A DNA stretch of 64,000 nucleotides, from NCBI RefSeq assembly GCF_048820975.1, contig NZ_JBMEUF010000002.1:434001-498000 (forward strand), read 5' to 3'. This stretch comes from Glaciecola sp048820975 (GTDB lineage: Bacteria > Pseudomonadota > Gammaproteobacteria > Enterobacterales > Alteromonadaceae). Of this stretch, positions 1 to 7,952 are shown in pieces. Both the position numbers and the translations under genes were made by a program. Every line of letters starts with the position of its first letter. Position 1 is the first letter of the stretch. The notes under the pieces were generated by a model. The model saw nothing but the letters and a program-made list of their open reading frames with translations, had not been told where the DNA came from and searched no databases.

Positions 1-173
1 CTGAAGTGATGAATGCGATTAAAGCTGAAAACGACAAGTTACTTGAAGAGTTTGCGGCAGCCGACCCTCTTACTAAGAAAATTTTAGAATCTATTCATAG
101 TTACGGTGATAAAGCTCGTCAGTGGACTAACTTCTCTGATCGCGCTTATTTAGATAACTTTGATTCAAAATAA
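1..173 (+). CDS. TRAP transporter solute-binding protein (DctP family), C-terminal fragment
   Basis: The gene is cut by the left edge; the frame opens at base 3 and gives 56 residues before a TAA at 171-173. The tail reads as an amphipathic helix followed by SYGDKARQW and SDRAYLDNF, which resembles the C-terminus of DctP/TakP-type periplasmic binding proteins (a W...SDxAYL ending). The genes just downstream are the two TRAP membrane subunits, so this is the binding subunit that delivers an organic acid or similar solute to them. The substrate cannot be told from this fragment. Confidence 0.8.
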   Translation, partial: EVMNAIKAENDKLLEEFAAADPLTKKILESIHSYGDKARQWTNFSDRAYLDNFDSK

Positions 174-198
174 GTTTAGGTAGCATATTTTTATTCAC

Positions 199-230
199 AA
201 GAGGTATCTAGCGTAGATACCTCTTCTTTT
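199..230 (+). terminator. Intra-operon hairpin with T-rich tail between dctP and dctQ
   Basis: A perfect 12-bp inverted repeat (arms 199-210 and 214-225, 3-base loop) is followed by CTTTT. It lies between the binding-protein gene and the membrane subunits. In such operons a partial terminator or 3'-stabilising hairpin would let the periplasmic protein be made in excess over the permease; that role is inferred. Confidence 0.7.
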
Positions 231-248
231 ATACAAGGTCTCAAACAA

Positions 249-782
249 ATGAAATTTTTACACATGGCACTTGGCAAGTTTATCGATATGATGGGGCAAC
301 TTTGCGTTGTGCTAATGATATTGATGGTAGCCAATGTGTTTTACGATGTGTTGATGCGTTATTTTTTCAACGATGTCAGCATTGGTATGCAAGAGTTGGA
401 GTGGCATTTGTTTGCGGCAATGTTTATGTTCGGCATAGGATTTACGCTAAAAGAAGATGCTCACGTTCGCGTGGATATATTTTACGAGAAACTAAATCCT
501 CATACTCAAGCATACATTGATATTTTTGCCGCACTATTCTTTGCGCTTCCTATCACAATAATTGTGATGTATTACGGCTACTCTTATGCTTTTGATGCCT
601 ATGAAATGATGGAAGGCAGCCCCGATCCGGGCGGCTTACCTTACCGATGGATTATTCGTTCCGTAATCCCTATTAGTAACGCATTTTTAATTTTATGTAT
701 TTTTTATACGGTTGTTGGCAACATACTTAAACTTAAAGGCCCCAACGTTCACGAAGACCACATTCATAGCGAGGGGGTTTAA
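249..782 (+). CDS. dctQ: TRAP transporter small permease subunit (DctQ)
   Basis: This 177-residue membrane protein has four hydrophobic segments, the layout of DctQ subunits, which pair with DctM to form the TRAP transporter membrane complex. The segment LEWHLFAAMFMFGIGFTL followed by HVRVDIFY is characteristic of the family (E-W-H and the hxRVDxxY motif). An AAGGTCT sequence lies upstream of the ATG. The gene sits 75 bases after the binding-protein gene and its stop is two bases before dctM, so the subunits are almost certainly co-translated. The transport is sodium- or proton-driven rather than ATP-driven in this family. Confidence 0.92.
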   Translation: MKFLHMALGKFIDMMGQLCVVLMILMVANVFYDVLMRYFFNDVSIGMQELEWHLFAAMFMFGIGFTLKEDAHVRVDIFYEKLNPHTQAYIDIFAALFFALPITIIVMYYGYSYAFDAYEMMEGSPDPGGLPYRWIIRSVIPISNAFLILCIFYTVVGNILKLKGPNVHEDHIHSEGV

Positions 783-784
783 TA

Positions 785-2065
785 ATGGAAGGTTTAATTC
801 TCTTTTTTGTTGCCCTTGTTTTGCTATTTATGGGCTATTACGTTGCATTCACCTTTGCGGGTGTATCCGTTATTGTGGGCGTGTTCTTCTTAGGTATCGA
901 TTTATTCGAATTTATGCCTTATCGCATAATGAGCATCATGGAAAATACTACCTTGATGTCTATCCCCATGTTTATATTTATGGGGATTGTGCTGCAAAAA
1001 ACCGGGCTTGCCGAACGCTTACTTGAATCATCCGCCAAGTTATTTGGTGGTTTGTCAGGTGGTGTGGCTATATCTACTATTGTGGTAGGCGCATTACTTG
1101 CCGCTTCTACTGGCGTGGTAGGTGCTTCAGTAGTGGCAATGGGCGTTATTTCCCTGCCTGTTATGCTTAAAAACCGATACCATGAACCCACTGCTGCTGG
1201 TGTAATTTGTGCTTCAGGTACATTGGGTCAAATTATTCCGCCCTCTATTATTCTTATTATTTTAGGCGATGTAATGGGCTTGGCTGTAGGCGATTTATTT
1301 AAAGCCGCTGTAATTCCTGGCGTTATGCTAATTGGCGCGTATGTGACTTACATATTAGTTCTTAGTTACATTAAACCAGAATATTGCCCGCCTATTCCTG
1401 TAGAAGAAGATAAAGCCACTATTTTAAAGCAAGCCGCTAAAGACATTGTTCCGCCTATGTTATTAATTATAGCGGTGCTGGGCTCTATCTTTTCGGGCAT
1501 TGCGACCCCTACTGAATCATCAGCGATTGGGGCGGTGGGTGCCATAGTGTTAGCGCAGTTTTATGGTGGTATTTCATTTAAAACTATTTTTGCGGTATCA
1601 AAAGATTCAGTAAAAGTATCGTCTATGATATTTGCCGTGTTAATAGGTGCTACTGCGTTTTCTATGGTATTTAGTTACTCAGGCGGCGAGTACTTAGTAG
1701 AAGAGTTTTTCTTGGACTTACCAGGTGAGAAATGGGCCTTTATTATTTTAGTAATGCTCGCCATTTTGCTTTTAGGATTCTTTATCGACTTTATTGAAAT
1801 TGCTTTCTTGGTAGTGCCTATTATCACACCGGTGGCTATTGCACTTGATATCGACCTTATATGGTTCGCTATTTTGATTTCAATGAATTTGCAAACGTCC
1901 TTCTTATCACCGCCCTTTGGGTTTAGCCTATTTTATTTAAAAGGCGTGGCACCTAAGTCATTTAAAACTACCACTATATATAAAGGTGTAGTGCCATTTA
2001 TTATTATTCAGGTACTGGTACTTGGTTTAATAGTCGCCTTCCCTGACACTTTTATTTTGTTCTAA
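785..2065 (+). CDS. dctM: TRAP transporter large permease subunit (DctM)
   Basis: The 426-residue product is the usual DctM size and is hydrophobic throughout, with about twelve membrane segments. Family features are visible: GASVVAMGVISLPVML, GTLGQIIPPSIILIILGD and, near the C-terminus, NLQTSFLSPPFGFSLFYLKG. It forms the translocation channel for the solute bound by the upstream DctP protein. It is the last gene of the operon and is followed by a strong hairpin terminator. Confidence 0.95.
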   Translation: MEGLILFFVALVLLFMGYYVAFTFAGVSVIVGVFFLGIDLFEFMPYRIMSIMENTTLMSIPMFIFMGIVLQKTGLAERLLESSAKLFGGLSGGVAISTIVVGALLAASTGVVGASVVAMGVISLPVMLKNRYHEPTAAGVICASGTLGQIIPPSIILIILGDVMGLAVGDLFKAAVIPGVMLIGAYVTYILVLSYIKPEYCPPIPVEEDKATILKQAAKDIVPPMLLIIAVLGSIFSGIATPTESSAIGAVGAIVLAQFYGGISFKTIFAVSKDSVKVSSMIFAVLIGATAFSMVFSYSGGEYLVEEFFLDLPGEKWAFIILVMLAILLLGFFIDFIEIAFLVVPIITPVAIALDIDLIWFAILISMNLQTSFLSPPFGFSLFYLKGVAPKSFKTTTIYKGVVPFIIIQVLVLGLIVAFPDTFILF

Positions 2066-2090
2066 GTGACTTAAGCGACGCAAAATATAC

Positions 2091-2117
2091 AAGACGAGCC
2101 TAGTGCTCGTCTTTTTA
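2091..2117 (+). terminator. Rho-independent terminator of the TRAP operon
   Basis: An 8-bp inverted repeat AGACGAGC / GCTCGTCT with a 5-base loop is followed by TTTTTATTT, 25 bases after the dctM stop codon. Confidence 0.85.
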
Positions 2118-2377
2118 TTTCCAGCTTGGATGTATCAAATAAACAAATAATGCTGCAAATAAACGTGTAATATTTACACGTGCTTGTGTTCAAGTTTGTT
2201 TACAAAAAACTGCGAGGCAATATAAAAATCAATAATATCAGTGCGTTAGAATTAAATAATAAAGCTGGCATTTACTGGTATACGCCTTGCAAATTATAAA
2301 TCAAACACAGCTTAAAGCGTTTCCGCCTTGGCTGACACACAAGTATATTAATCAACTACAATTCATTGGGAGACAAC

Positions 2378-2536
2378 ATGGACATCATTAGACTTATATT
2401 AGCAATCATTCTGCCACCTGTTGGCGTATTTTTACAAGTTGGCCTAAGTGGTCAGTTCTTCTTAAATATATTGCTAACCATTTTAGGCTATATTCCTGGC
2501 ATTATTCACGCTGTGTGGATTATCGCCAAGCGATAA
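2378..2536 (+). CDS. YqaE/Pmp3 family small membrane protein
   Basis: A 52-residue protein starts at the ATG at 2378, with GGGAGA seven bases upstream. The sequence MDIIRLILAIILPPVGVFLQ, then a second hydrophobic segment containing NILLTILGYIPGIIHAVW, is the classic Pmp3/YqaE pattern (two membrane helices, ILPPxGVFL and GYIPGIIHA motifs). Family members sit in the inner membrane and are linked to salt, cold or membrane-potential stress. It is single-gene between two terminators. Confidence 0.9.
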   Translation: MDIIRLILAIILPPVGVFLQVGLSGQFFLNILLTILGYIPGIIHAVWIIAKR

Positions 2537-2546
2537 CATAATCCAA

Positions 2547-2580
2547 AAAAAAAGCATGCTAAATTAGCATGCTTTTTTAT
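2547..2580. terminator. Bidirectional terminator between yqaE-like gene and yqhD
   Basis: An A-rich arm containing AAAGCATGCTA and its complement TAGCATGCTTT around a 3-base loop has A-tract on the left and T-tract on the right. It can stop the rightward yqaE-like transcript and the leftward alcohol dehydrogenase transcript. Confidence 0.85.
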
Positions 2581-2597
2581 TGCCTAAAAACCTTCGA

Positions 2598-3743
2598 TTA
2601 AGCGACTGCTTTTTCTAAAATTTCTCTGCTCTTTTCAATAGTAATTGCTTGATGCTCACCTAAGGCTAGCATGCCATGTGCTTCCAATTTACTAATTACC
2701 GTATCAATCGCTTCAGCTTTGTTGCCATTATGTTCAGTAAGTTGCGTAGCAACGTCTAGGCTATGGTAGAAAGCTTCAATCGCATCAATTGTTCGTAACG
2801 CTAAATCGTCCGATTGCTCTAAGCCAAACACATTAATGCCCATTTGTTCTAGCTTTGGCTTTTTAACTTCAAGTTGGTTGCGTAATAATGAAGGCTGCAC
2901 AATTGCTAGTGAACGCGCGTGGTCAACACCATATGCTGCTGTAAGTTCATGGCCAATCATATGCGTAGCCCAATCTTGCGCAACGCCTGAGCCTATTAAA
3001 CCGTTAAGGGCTTGGTTGGCAGCCCACATTAAATTAGCGCGCCATGCATCGTCTTGCTTATCATAATTATCACCTAAAGTTTTTAGTGTCTTTAATAAGC
3101 CTTCAGCATATGCATCTTGCACTAAAGCGCCAGCAGGGAAAGTTAAATACTGTTCACAAGTATGTACCCAAGCATCAACCAGCCCGTTGACTAATTGACG
3201 AGGAGGAAGCGTAAGCATTACATCCGGGTCCATCACCGCAAATTTTGGTTGTACTGCTGGTGACATAAATGCCAGTTTTTCAGACGTCGCGGCTTTACTC
3301 ACTACTGAGCCTTGGTTTGACTCAGATCCTGTGGCTGGCAATGTGAGCACCGCACCAATGGGTAGCGCCTGCTTAACTACGTGTTTTCCTGACGGAATGT
3401 CCCAGCCGTCACCGTCGTATACGGCTGAGGCTGCAATATATTTAACCCCGTCAATGACTGAACCGCCACCCACACCTAGCACAAAATCAACACCTTGCTC
3501 TTTACAAATAGCAACGGCTTTATCTAGCACTTCAACTGTAGGGTTAGCGCCAACGCCCGAAAACTCAAGCCAATCAAAATCAGATAGCGCGGCTTTAACT
3601 TGGTCGTAAACACCGTTTTTCTTTATTGAACCGCCACCATAAACCACAAGCACTTTTTGATCTTTGCTAATTAATTTTGCTAAAGAAGCAATTTGATTTT
3701 GGCCAAATTGGATAAGGGTTGGATTTACATAACTAAATTTCAT
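2598..3743 (-). CDS. yqhD: NADPH-dependent iron-type alcohol/aldehyde dehydrogenase (YqhD-like)
   Basis: The 381-residue protein aligns by eye over its whole length with E. coli YqhD (387 residues), including YGGGSIKKNGV, VGGGSVIDGVKYIA, TLPATGSESN and NGLIGSGVAQDWATH. The metal-ligand set of the Fe-ADH superfamily is present as D190, H194, H261 and H275. The enzyme reduces short and medium-chain aldehydes with NADPH in the cytoplasm and protects from lipid-peroxidation aldehydes in known relatives. It is a lone gene. A 460-base gap lies upstream; no regulator of the YqhC type is next to it. Confidence 0.92.
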   Translation of the reverse strand: MKFSYVNPTLIQFGQNQIASLAKLISKDQKVLVVYGGGSIKKNGVYDQVKAALSDFDWLEFSGVGANPTVEVLDKAVAICKEQGVDFVLGVGGGSVIDGVKYIAASAVYDGDGWDIPSGKHVVKQALPIGAVLTLPATGSESNQGSVVSKAATSEKLAFMSPAVQPKFAVMDPDVMLTLPPRQLVNGLVDAWVHTCEQYLTFPAGALVQDAYAEGLLKTLKTLGDNYDKQDDAWRANLMWAANQALNGLIGSGVAQDWATHMIGHELTAAYGVDHARSLAIVQPSLLRNQLEVKKPKLEQMGINVFGLEQSDDLALRTIDAIEAFYHSLDVATQLTEHNGNKAEAIDTVISKLEAHGMLALGEHQAITIEKSREILEKAVA

Positions 3744-4204
3744 TTTTTTGTCCTGTTGTTAGTAAATGGCTAGTGCTACTAGTTAGGAGAAGCGACACCA
3801 TTTTATGAAAGCACTATATACAAATTTATCGTGCCCATTTTTAAGTACCACCACAATGGCGACAAATTATAAAATTAAAAGAGTAAAACGTGATTAACTT
3901 TTTGTAATACTCATAATTTAGCTGTTAATTTTGCGTTCATTTTGGGTGTCCATAATTTTTACAACAGCACCACAAAAATAACATATTTGTTACATGGGCA
4001 ATTTAAAATGTAAGCTAAAGTTTTGTTATATCAAATGCTTATTGAGAACATTTATTCTTGGTCTTTTTATTGTTTATATTAACAAGCCAGAACTTATAAG
4101 CTCATTTAAATATTTGATTTTATAAAGTTAGTGGCGTAGTCAATATAAAAGTAATGGCTTTTAATTTTAAAAAAAAATCAAAATAGTAGTAATTAGGACA
4201 CTTT
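3744..4204. other. AT-rich intergenic region with two divergent promoters expected
   Basis: These 461 bases separate the leftward alcohol dehydrogenase from the rightward nidogen-domain gene. The stretch is AT-rich. I see no convincing coding frame, hairpin terminator or clear operator palindrome in it. Confidence 0.5.
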
Positions 4205-5032
4205 ATGACTTGTTTAAAAAAAATCGGGGTTGCAGCCCTATTATCTGTAAGCGTACTTAGCGCAACAGCAAATGCTAGCACTATCCGTTCAGGGTTCAAT
4301 GCAATGACACTTAGCGCTAATGATGACGGTTCTACCGGCGAAGTGAGTACCGGTTTTGAAATCAATTTCTTTGGCGAAACCTTTAATACATTATTCGTTA
4401 ATAACAACGGTAATGTTACCTTTGATTCGCGATTAAACACTTTTACACCTTTTGATTTAACCTCAACTGGCCGCCAAATTATTGCTCCATTTTTTGCTGA
4501 CGTAGATACAAACAATGGTATAGGTGAAGAAGTAACATATGGTACTGGCACAGTTGATGGTACAAATGCATTTGGCGTAAATTGGATTGACGTAAATTAT
4601 TACGATAATGCCAACGATAATGGCATTTTAAACAGCTTTCAGTTAGTACTAATTGACCGTTCAGACATATTCGTAGGTGATTTTGATATTGAGTTTAACT
4701 ACGGTGACATATTATGGGAAACGGGCGAAGCTAGTGGTAGCAATTTGCTGGGCCTCGGCGGTGACTCTGCTCGCGTTGGCTACTCAAACGGAACCGGTGA
4801 AGCCGGCACCTTATTAGAACTCGAAGGTTCTGCAGTTAATGGTGCATTTATCAACGGCGGTTCAAACGCTCTGAACACTGGCTCAAATATAGGCGAAGCA
4901 GGACGCTACGTGTTTAGCGCACGAAGTGGAAACATCTCTAACCCACCGGTTAACGCCTCAGCGCCAAGTTCTGTTGCTTTGTTGGGTTTAGCCTTATTTG
5001 CATTAGGCATGCGCCGCCGCATGACTAAATAA
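4205..5032 (+). CDS. Secreted nidogen-like (NIDO) domain protein with PEP-CTERM-like tail
   Basis: The 275-residue product has a signal peptide (KKIGVAALLSVSVLSATANA), then a NIDO-like domain at about residues 40-235: FEINFFGETFNTLFVNNNGN, IIAPFFADVDT, FGVNWIDVNYY and NSFQLVLIDRSD match the conserved blocks of that domain. The C-terminus is SAPSSVALLGLALFALGMRR, a short motif, a hydrophobic helix and a basic end, as in PEP-CTERM exosortase sorting signals but with SAPSS in place of VPEPS. Such proteins are exported and anchored or released at the surface. No exosortase is in the window. Confidence 0.8.
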   Translation: MTCLKKIGVAALLSVSVLSATANASTIRSGFNAMTLSANDDGSTGEVSTGFEINFFGETFNTLFVNNNGNVTFDSRLNTFTPFDLTSTGRQIIAPFFADVDTNNGIGEEVTYGTGTVDGTNAFGVNWIDVNYYDNANDNGILNSFQLVLIDRSDIFVGDFDIEFNYGDILWETGEASGSNLLGLGGDSARVGYSNGTGEAGTLLELEGSAVNGAFINGGSNALNTGSNIGEAGRYVFSARSGNISNPPVNASAPSSVALLGLALFALGMRRRMTK

Positions 5033-5063
5033 TACTTTAGCTTTGATGAATAATATTCAAACA

Positions 5064-5090
5064 AAGGACGCTATTTAGCGTCCTTTTTAG
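5064..5090. terminator. Hairpin terminator shared by convergent transcripts
   Basis: AAGGACGCTA / TAGCGTCCTT with a 2-base loop is followed by a T-run on the plus strand, ending the nidogen-domain gene. The stop codon (5071-5073) of the small minus-strand membrane ORF lies inside this hairpin. Confidence 0.8.
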
Positions 5091-5244
5091 TTTCAAAATA
5101 TATATTAATCACCACGGCTAAAAACATAACAAGCAAAAAAACTATTGCATCAATGCCAAAGACGGTATCTTTTTGGCCCAGGTTAAAAGCGGTAAGCATA
5201 CCAGGAATAATGATAACTTGTGTTCGTGTTAGTTTTAGCTTCAT
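5071..5244 (-). CDS. Small membrane protein, candidate microcin immunity protein
   Basis: Reading the minus strand from the ATG at 5244 gives an open frame of 57 residues ending in TAG at 5073-5071. It begins MKLKLTRTQVIIIPGMLTAF, has a strong hydrophobic helix at about residues 29-49 (IDAIVFLLVMFLAVVINIYF) and a charged tail ETKKDAK. It starts only five bases after the stop of the microcin-like gene, so it is probably translationally coupled to it. Immunity proteins of class II microcins are typically short inner-membrane proteins encoded next to the toxin, which is why I suggest this role. No sequence family is recognised and no clear Shine-Dalgarno is seen. The role is inferred from context. 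Confidence 0.55.
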   Translation of the reverse strand: MKLKLTRTQVIIIPGMLTAFNLGQKDTVFGIDAIVFLLVMFLAVVINIYFETKKDAK

Positions 5245-5249
5245 AATGA

Positions 5250-5498
5250 TTAACTACAAAATTGTTTACTAAGAGCCATGCCTGCCATACCTGCAGCCCC
5301 TGTCGCTAAAGAAATCGCTTGGCCTCCAGGAACCATACCACTTGCGAACGATATTGTTCCCACAGCGTCGTTAAAATTACTTAAGTTGTTACATGCACCG
5401 CTAGACCATCCGCTAGACTGACTGAATTGAGGGCTTCTAAAAGATCGGTCTCTTGCGCCTGAAATTGCTTGTAAATCTTTGTTTAATAATTGTTTCAT
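5250..5498 (-). CDS. Class II microcin / bacteriocin-like precursor with double-glycine-type leader
   Basis: The 82-residue peptide opens with MKQLLNKDLQAISGA, matching the double-glycine leader pattern (acidic residue, L, then two residues, I-S-G-G/A) that is cut by C39 peptidase ABC exporters. The predicted 67-residue core starts at R16. It is Ser/Gly/Ala rich, carries a hydrophobic small-residue segment (ATGAAGMAGMALSKQF) and has just two cysteines, C36 and C81, the last next to the C-terminus, as in colicin-V-like peptides. AAGGAT lies 10 bases upstream of the ATG. A small membrane ORF follows after five bases. No C39 exporter is found in the window, so export would need one elsewhere. 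Confidence 0.6.
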   Translation of the reverse strand: MKQLLNKDLQAISGARDRSFRSPQFSQSSGWSSGACNNLSNFNDAVGTISFASGMVPGGQAISLATGAAGMAGMALSKQFCS

Positions 5499-5599
5499 TT
5501 CTAATCCTTGAATTTTAAATCTAAGTCCTAACGAATTGCGAGGACATATCCATAATAACTAAATGTAACTAATATATAAGCTGTAAAAGAGTACAGATT

Positions 5600-6814
5600 T
5601 TACATTGCTTGTGCTTGCAGGGGCGCTATCGCCTCTCTAACCTTGTCAATAAACGCAAAACGTTTTCTGTTTAGCTTTGCATTCGTGGCGCTAGGCCAAT
5701 TGCCATTAAAGGCTATCACTAGGTCGCGCTTAGGGTCAATAAATATAGTTTGCCCAAAAATGCCTCGCGCTGTGTAGCTTCCATCATCAAAAGTCCACCA
5801 CTGATAACCATAGCCTCTGCCCGGTGAATCAAAATCGGCTTGTTTGCTAGTTGCCTTCGTTACCCATCCCTCTGGTAATATTCCTTTGCCATTCAAAAGG
5901 CCTTCCTCTAGCATGAATAAGCCATAGCGTGCAAAATCACGCAAACTGGCTTGTATACAGCAACCTGAAATTTCCTTTCCATCAGCCCCTAGCAACCAAG
6001 TCGCTTTATTTTCCATGCCATATGGTTGCCATATTTTTTCGCTCAAATAATTCGTTAAATTTTGACCCGTTGCCTGCTCTACCAAAATGCCAATTAAGTT
6101 AGTTTCACCCGTTGAATAATGCCACTTTTCGCCAGGCGGATGCGCCCTTTTTAAGGTTCGCATATAACTTACAATAGTAGGCAGGCCCTCTTCGGCTTGA
6201 TGCAAGTTAAACAACGACACATCTGAATTCGGATCGGTATAGCTTTCATTCCAATCAACGCCTGATGTCATGGTTAGCAACTGTTCAATACTTACTGCGT
6301 CATACGCTGACCCCTGCAAACCATCAATATATGTAGATACCTTGTCATCTAAACTTTGTATATGCCCTTCTTTCAAAGCAATGCCGACTAAGCTTGAGGT
6401 AAACGACTTAGCCACTGAAAAGCTAGTCCACCGCTTATTTGGTGAATGCCCCAAGGCATATCTTTCATAAGCAATTTTTCCTTTATGCAGAATAAGTGCG
6501 CCAGCCAAGTTTTGCTCACTAAAAAAATCATCCATGTTTTCATCTAATATAATAGGTGAAGTAGTTGGTAAGGCTTTAGGCTTGTTGCTAGGAGTAATAT
6601 TTCGCGACTCAACTAAAAAGGGCAGTTTATCGAGCATTTTAAACGCCGCATTACGCTGGCCTTGGCTCCAAAACAAAATACGTGTGTCAGACGGCGGATC
6701 AAGCAACAGCGCTCGAAAATCAGGGCCAATAGCCCACCAAAATATCCCGGCAACAAAGACTACACCGGCAGTAATACCCCCTACGAACTTGGCTGCTGTT
6801 TTCATAAATTCCAT
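5600..6814 (-). CDS. Membrane-anchored serine hydrolase of the beta-lactamase (class C-like / NylB) superfamily
   Basis: The 404-residue protein has an N-terminal membrane segment (about 10-29) and a penicillin-binding-fold catalytic domain. The SxxK motif is S133-V-A-K136 and the tyrosine motif is Y233-S-T in HYSTGETN; GYQWWTFDDGSYTARGIFGQ near the end corresponds to the third active-site region. This arrangement fits esterases and 6-aminohexanoate-dimer-hydrolase-like enzymes, acting in the periplasm on an unknown ester or amide. An in-frame ATG at 6805 is an alternative start with better ribosome-site spacing. Confidence 0.85.
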   Translation of the reverse strand: MEFMKTAAKFVGGITAGVVFVAGIFWWAIGPDFRALLLDPPSDTRILFWSQGQRNAAFKMLDKLPFLVESRNITPSNKPKALPTTSPIILDENMDDFFSEQNLAGALILHKGKIAYERYALGHSPNKRWTSFSVAKSFTSSLVGIALKEGHIQSLDDKVSTYIDGLQGSAYDAVSIEQLLTMTSGVDWNESYTDPNSDVSLFNLHQAEEGLPTIVSYMRTLKRAHPPGEKWHYSTGETNLIGILVEQATGQNLTNYLSEKIWQPYGMENKATWLLGADGKEISGCCIQASLRDFARYGLFMLEEGLLNGKGILPEGWVTKATSKQADFDSPGRGYGYQWWTFDDGSYTARGIFGQTIFIDPKRDLVIAFNGNWPSATNAKLNRKRFAFIDKVREAIAPLQAQAM

Positions 6815-6918
6815 CTTCTAGTTATTGTTGCAATCGCGCTTTGGTAATTCGCAGTAGCGACTTCATTGTTATGTAGCGTAATTGAGCACCTGATGTAATA
6901 GTAGCTAGTGCGCTAACA

Positions 6919-7419
6919 CTACTGCGTTTTACGAGACTCTTCTAAGGCTTGGCGAAGTTCTTGTGCAATTTGTTGCATTTTTGGCACAGTTGTTTGCATC
7001 AAAGATTGCGACATCTGCATAGATTCTTGCATAACGCTTGGCATTTTTTGTAACAGTGATTTACCCGTTTCTGATTTATAAAACGTTAGCATGTCGTCAA
7101 TTTCTGCTTCAGAAAAATTACGTGTATAAATATCAACTATGCCTGGTTCCATTTTTTCCCAGCTCATATCTTCTTTCATTACTTCGCTCATACGCTGGTA
7201 ATATTTATCAAATATAGCTTGCTCAGACGGTTGTACACCCAATTGGGTAGACATGTTTTTCATCATCGCTTCCATTTGCACATACATAGTTTCTACCATT
7301 GAATCCATGTTCATTACATTAACTAGTTCGTTTAACTTCGCTTGTTTTGAGTCTGACTGAGCATTACTGCTAATAGATACGCTTAATAATATTAACGCTG
7401 CTAGTGTTTTAATCTTCAT
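6919..7419 (-). CDS. DUF2059 domain exported protein
   Basis: The 166-residue product has a clear signal peptide (about residues 1-20, ending SNA-QS). The rest is helical and carries the DUF2059 signature: NFSEAEIDDMLTFYKSETGK followed by LLQKMPSVMQESM. The function of this periplasmic family is not established. It lies 105 bases upstream of the serine hydrolase on the same strand and could share its transcript, though no shared role is evident. Confidence 0.88.
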   Translation of the reverse strand: MKIKTLAALILLSVSISSNAQSDSKQAKLNELVNVMNMDSMVETMYVQMEAMMKNMSTQLGVQPSEQAIFDKYYQRMSEVMKEDMSWEKMEPGIVDIYTRNFSEAEIDDMLTFYKSETGKSLLQKMPSVMQESMQMSQSLMQTTVPKMQQIAQELRQALEESRKTQ

Positions 7420-7952
7420 GATAAATAATCCTTTGTTTAATGTAGATGAATGTGAATTTTCAAATATTTATATCGAAGTAATGAGCCACCTAACTTAAGG
7501 TATCGCCTCGGTATATGTAAATCTTGTTGATTGCGCTTACCGCAAAAGTAGCAGAACTGACTATTATCTTCCAGTTTAGCGTAATAAATTAGTTTTCGAG
7601 GATTAGTCTAGTTTGTTTAACCAGCCATCTGTAAGTTCTGCAAAATATACTCATATTTATTTCAAGCCTTTGTTTAATAAACGCTTAACTCTAAATGCAG
7701 CTTGTGCCAATAGCATACAGCTATAAACGTACCATTCCCTGCTTAAAAATTGTCAAATACAAAATATTTATTAATTTTTAATAATATGCAAATATAGGAG
7801 TGTAGGTTGGGGTATAAACCCGCAGCGAACAGCGAGTTTGCTGTGTTTAAGGTTATAAACCTTTTAACAATATTTATATCTCAAATAAAAAATAATTAAT
7901 GTAAACCTTTTAAATAGCTTGATTAACGGGCAAATACATTCGGGGAAGTATA
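7420..7952. other. Leader region upstream of the first large TBDR
   Basis: This 533-base gap separates the divergent DUF2059 and TBDR genes. I found no coding frame. Two short imperfect palindromes built on an ATA/ATAA centre are present: GGGT-ATAA-ACCC at 7810-7821 and AAGGTT-ATA-AACCTT at 7849-7863. They may be operator or leader structures for the receptor gene, but nothing in the sequence names a regulator. Confidence 0.4.

Noticed and set aside
4120..4551. Minus-strand ORF opposite the nidogen-domain gene
   Set aside because: No ribosome site or recognisable product; the plus-strand gene is clearly coding.
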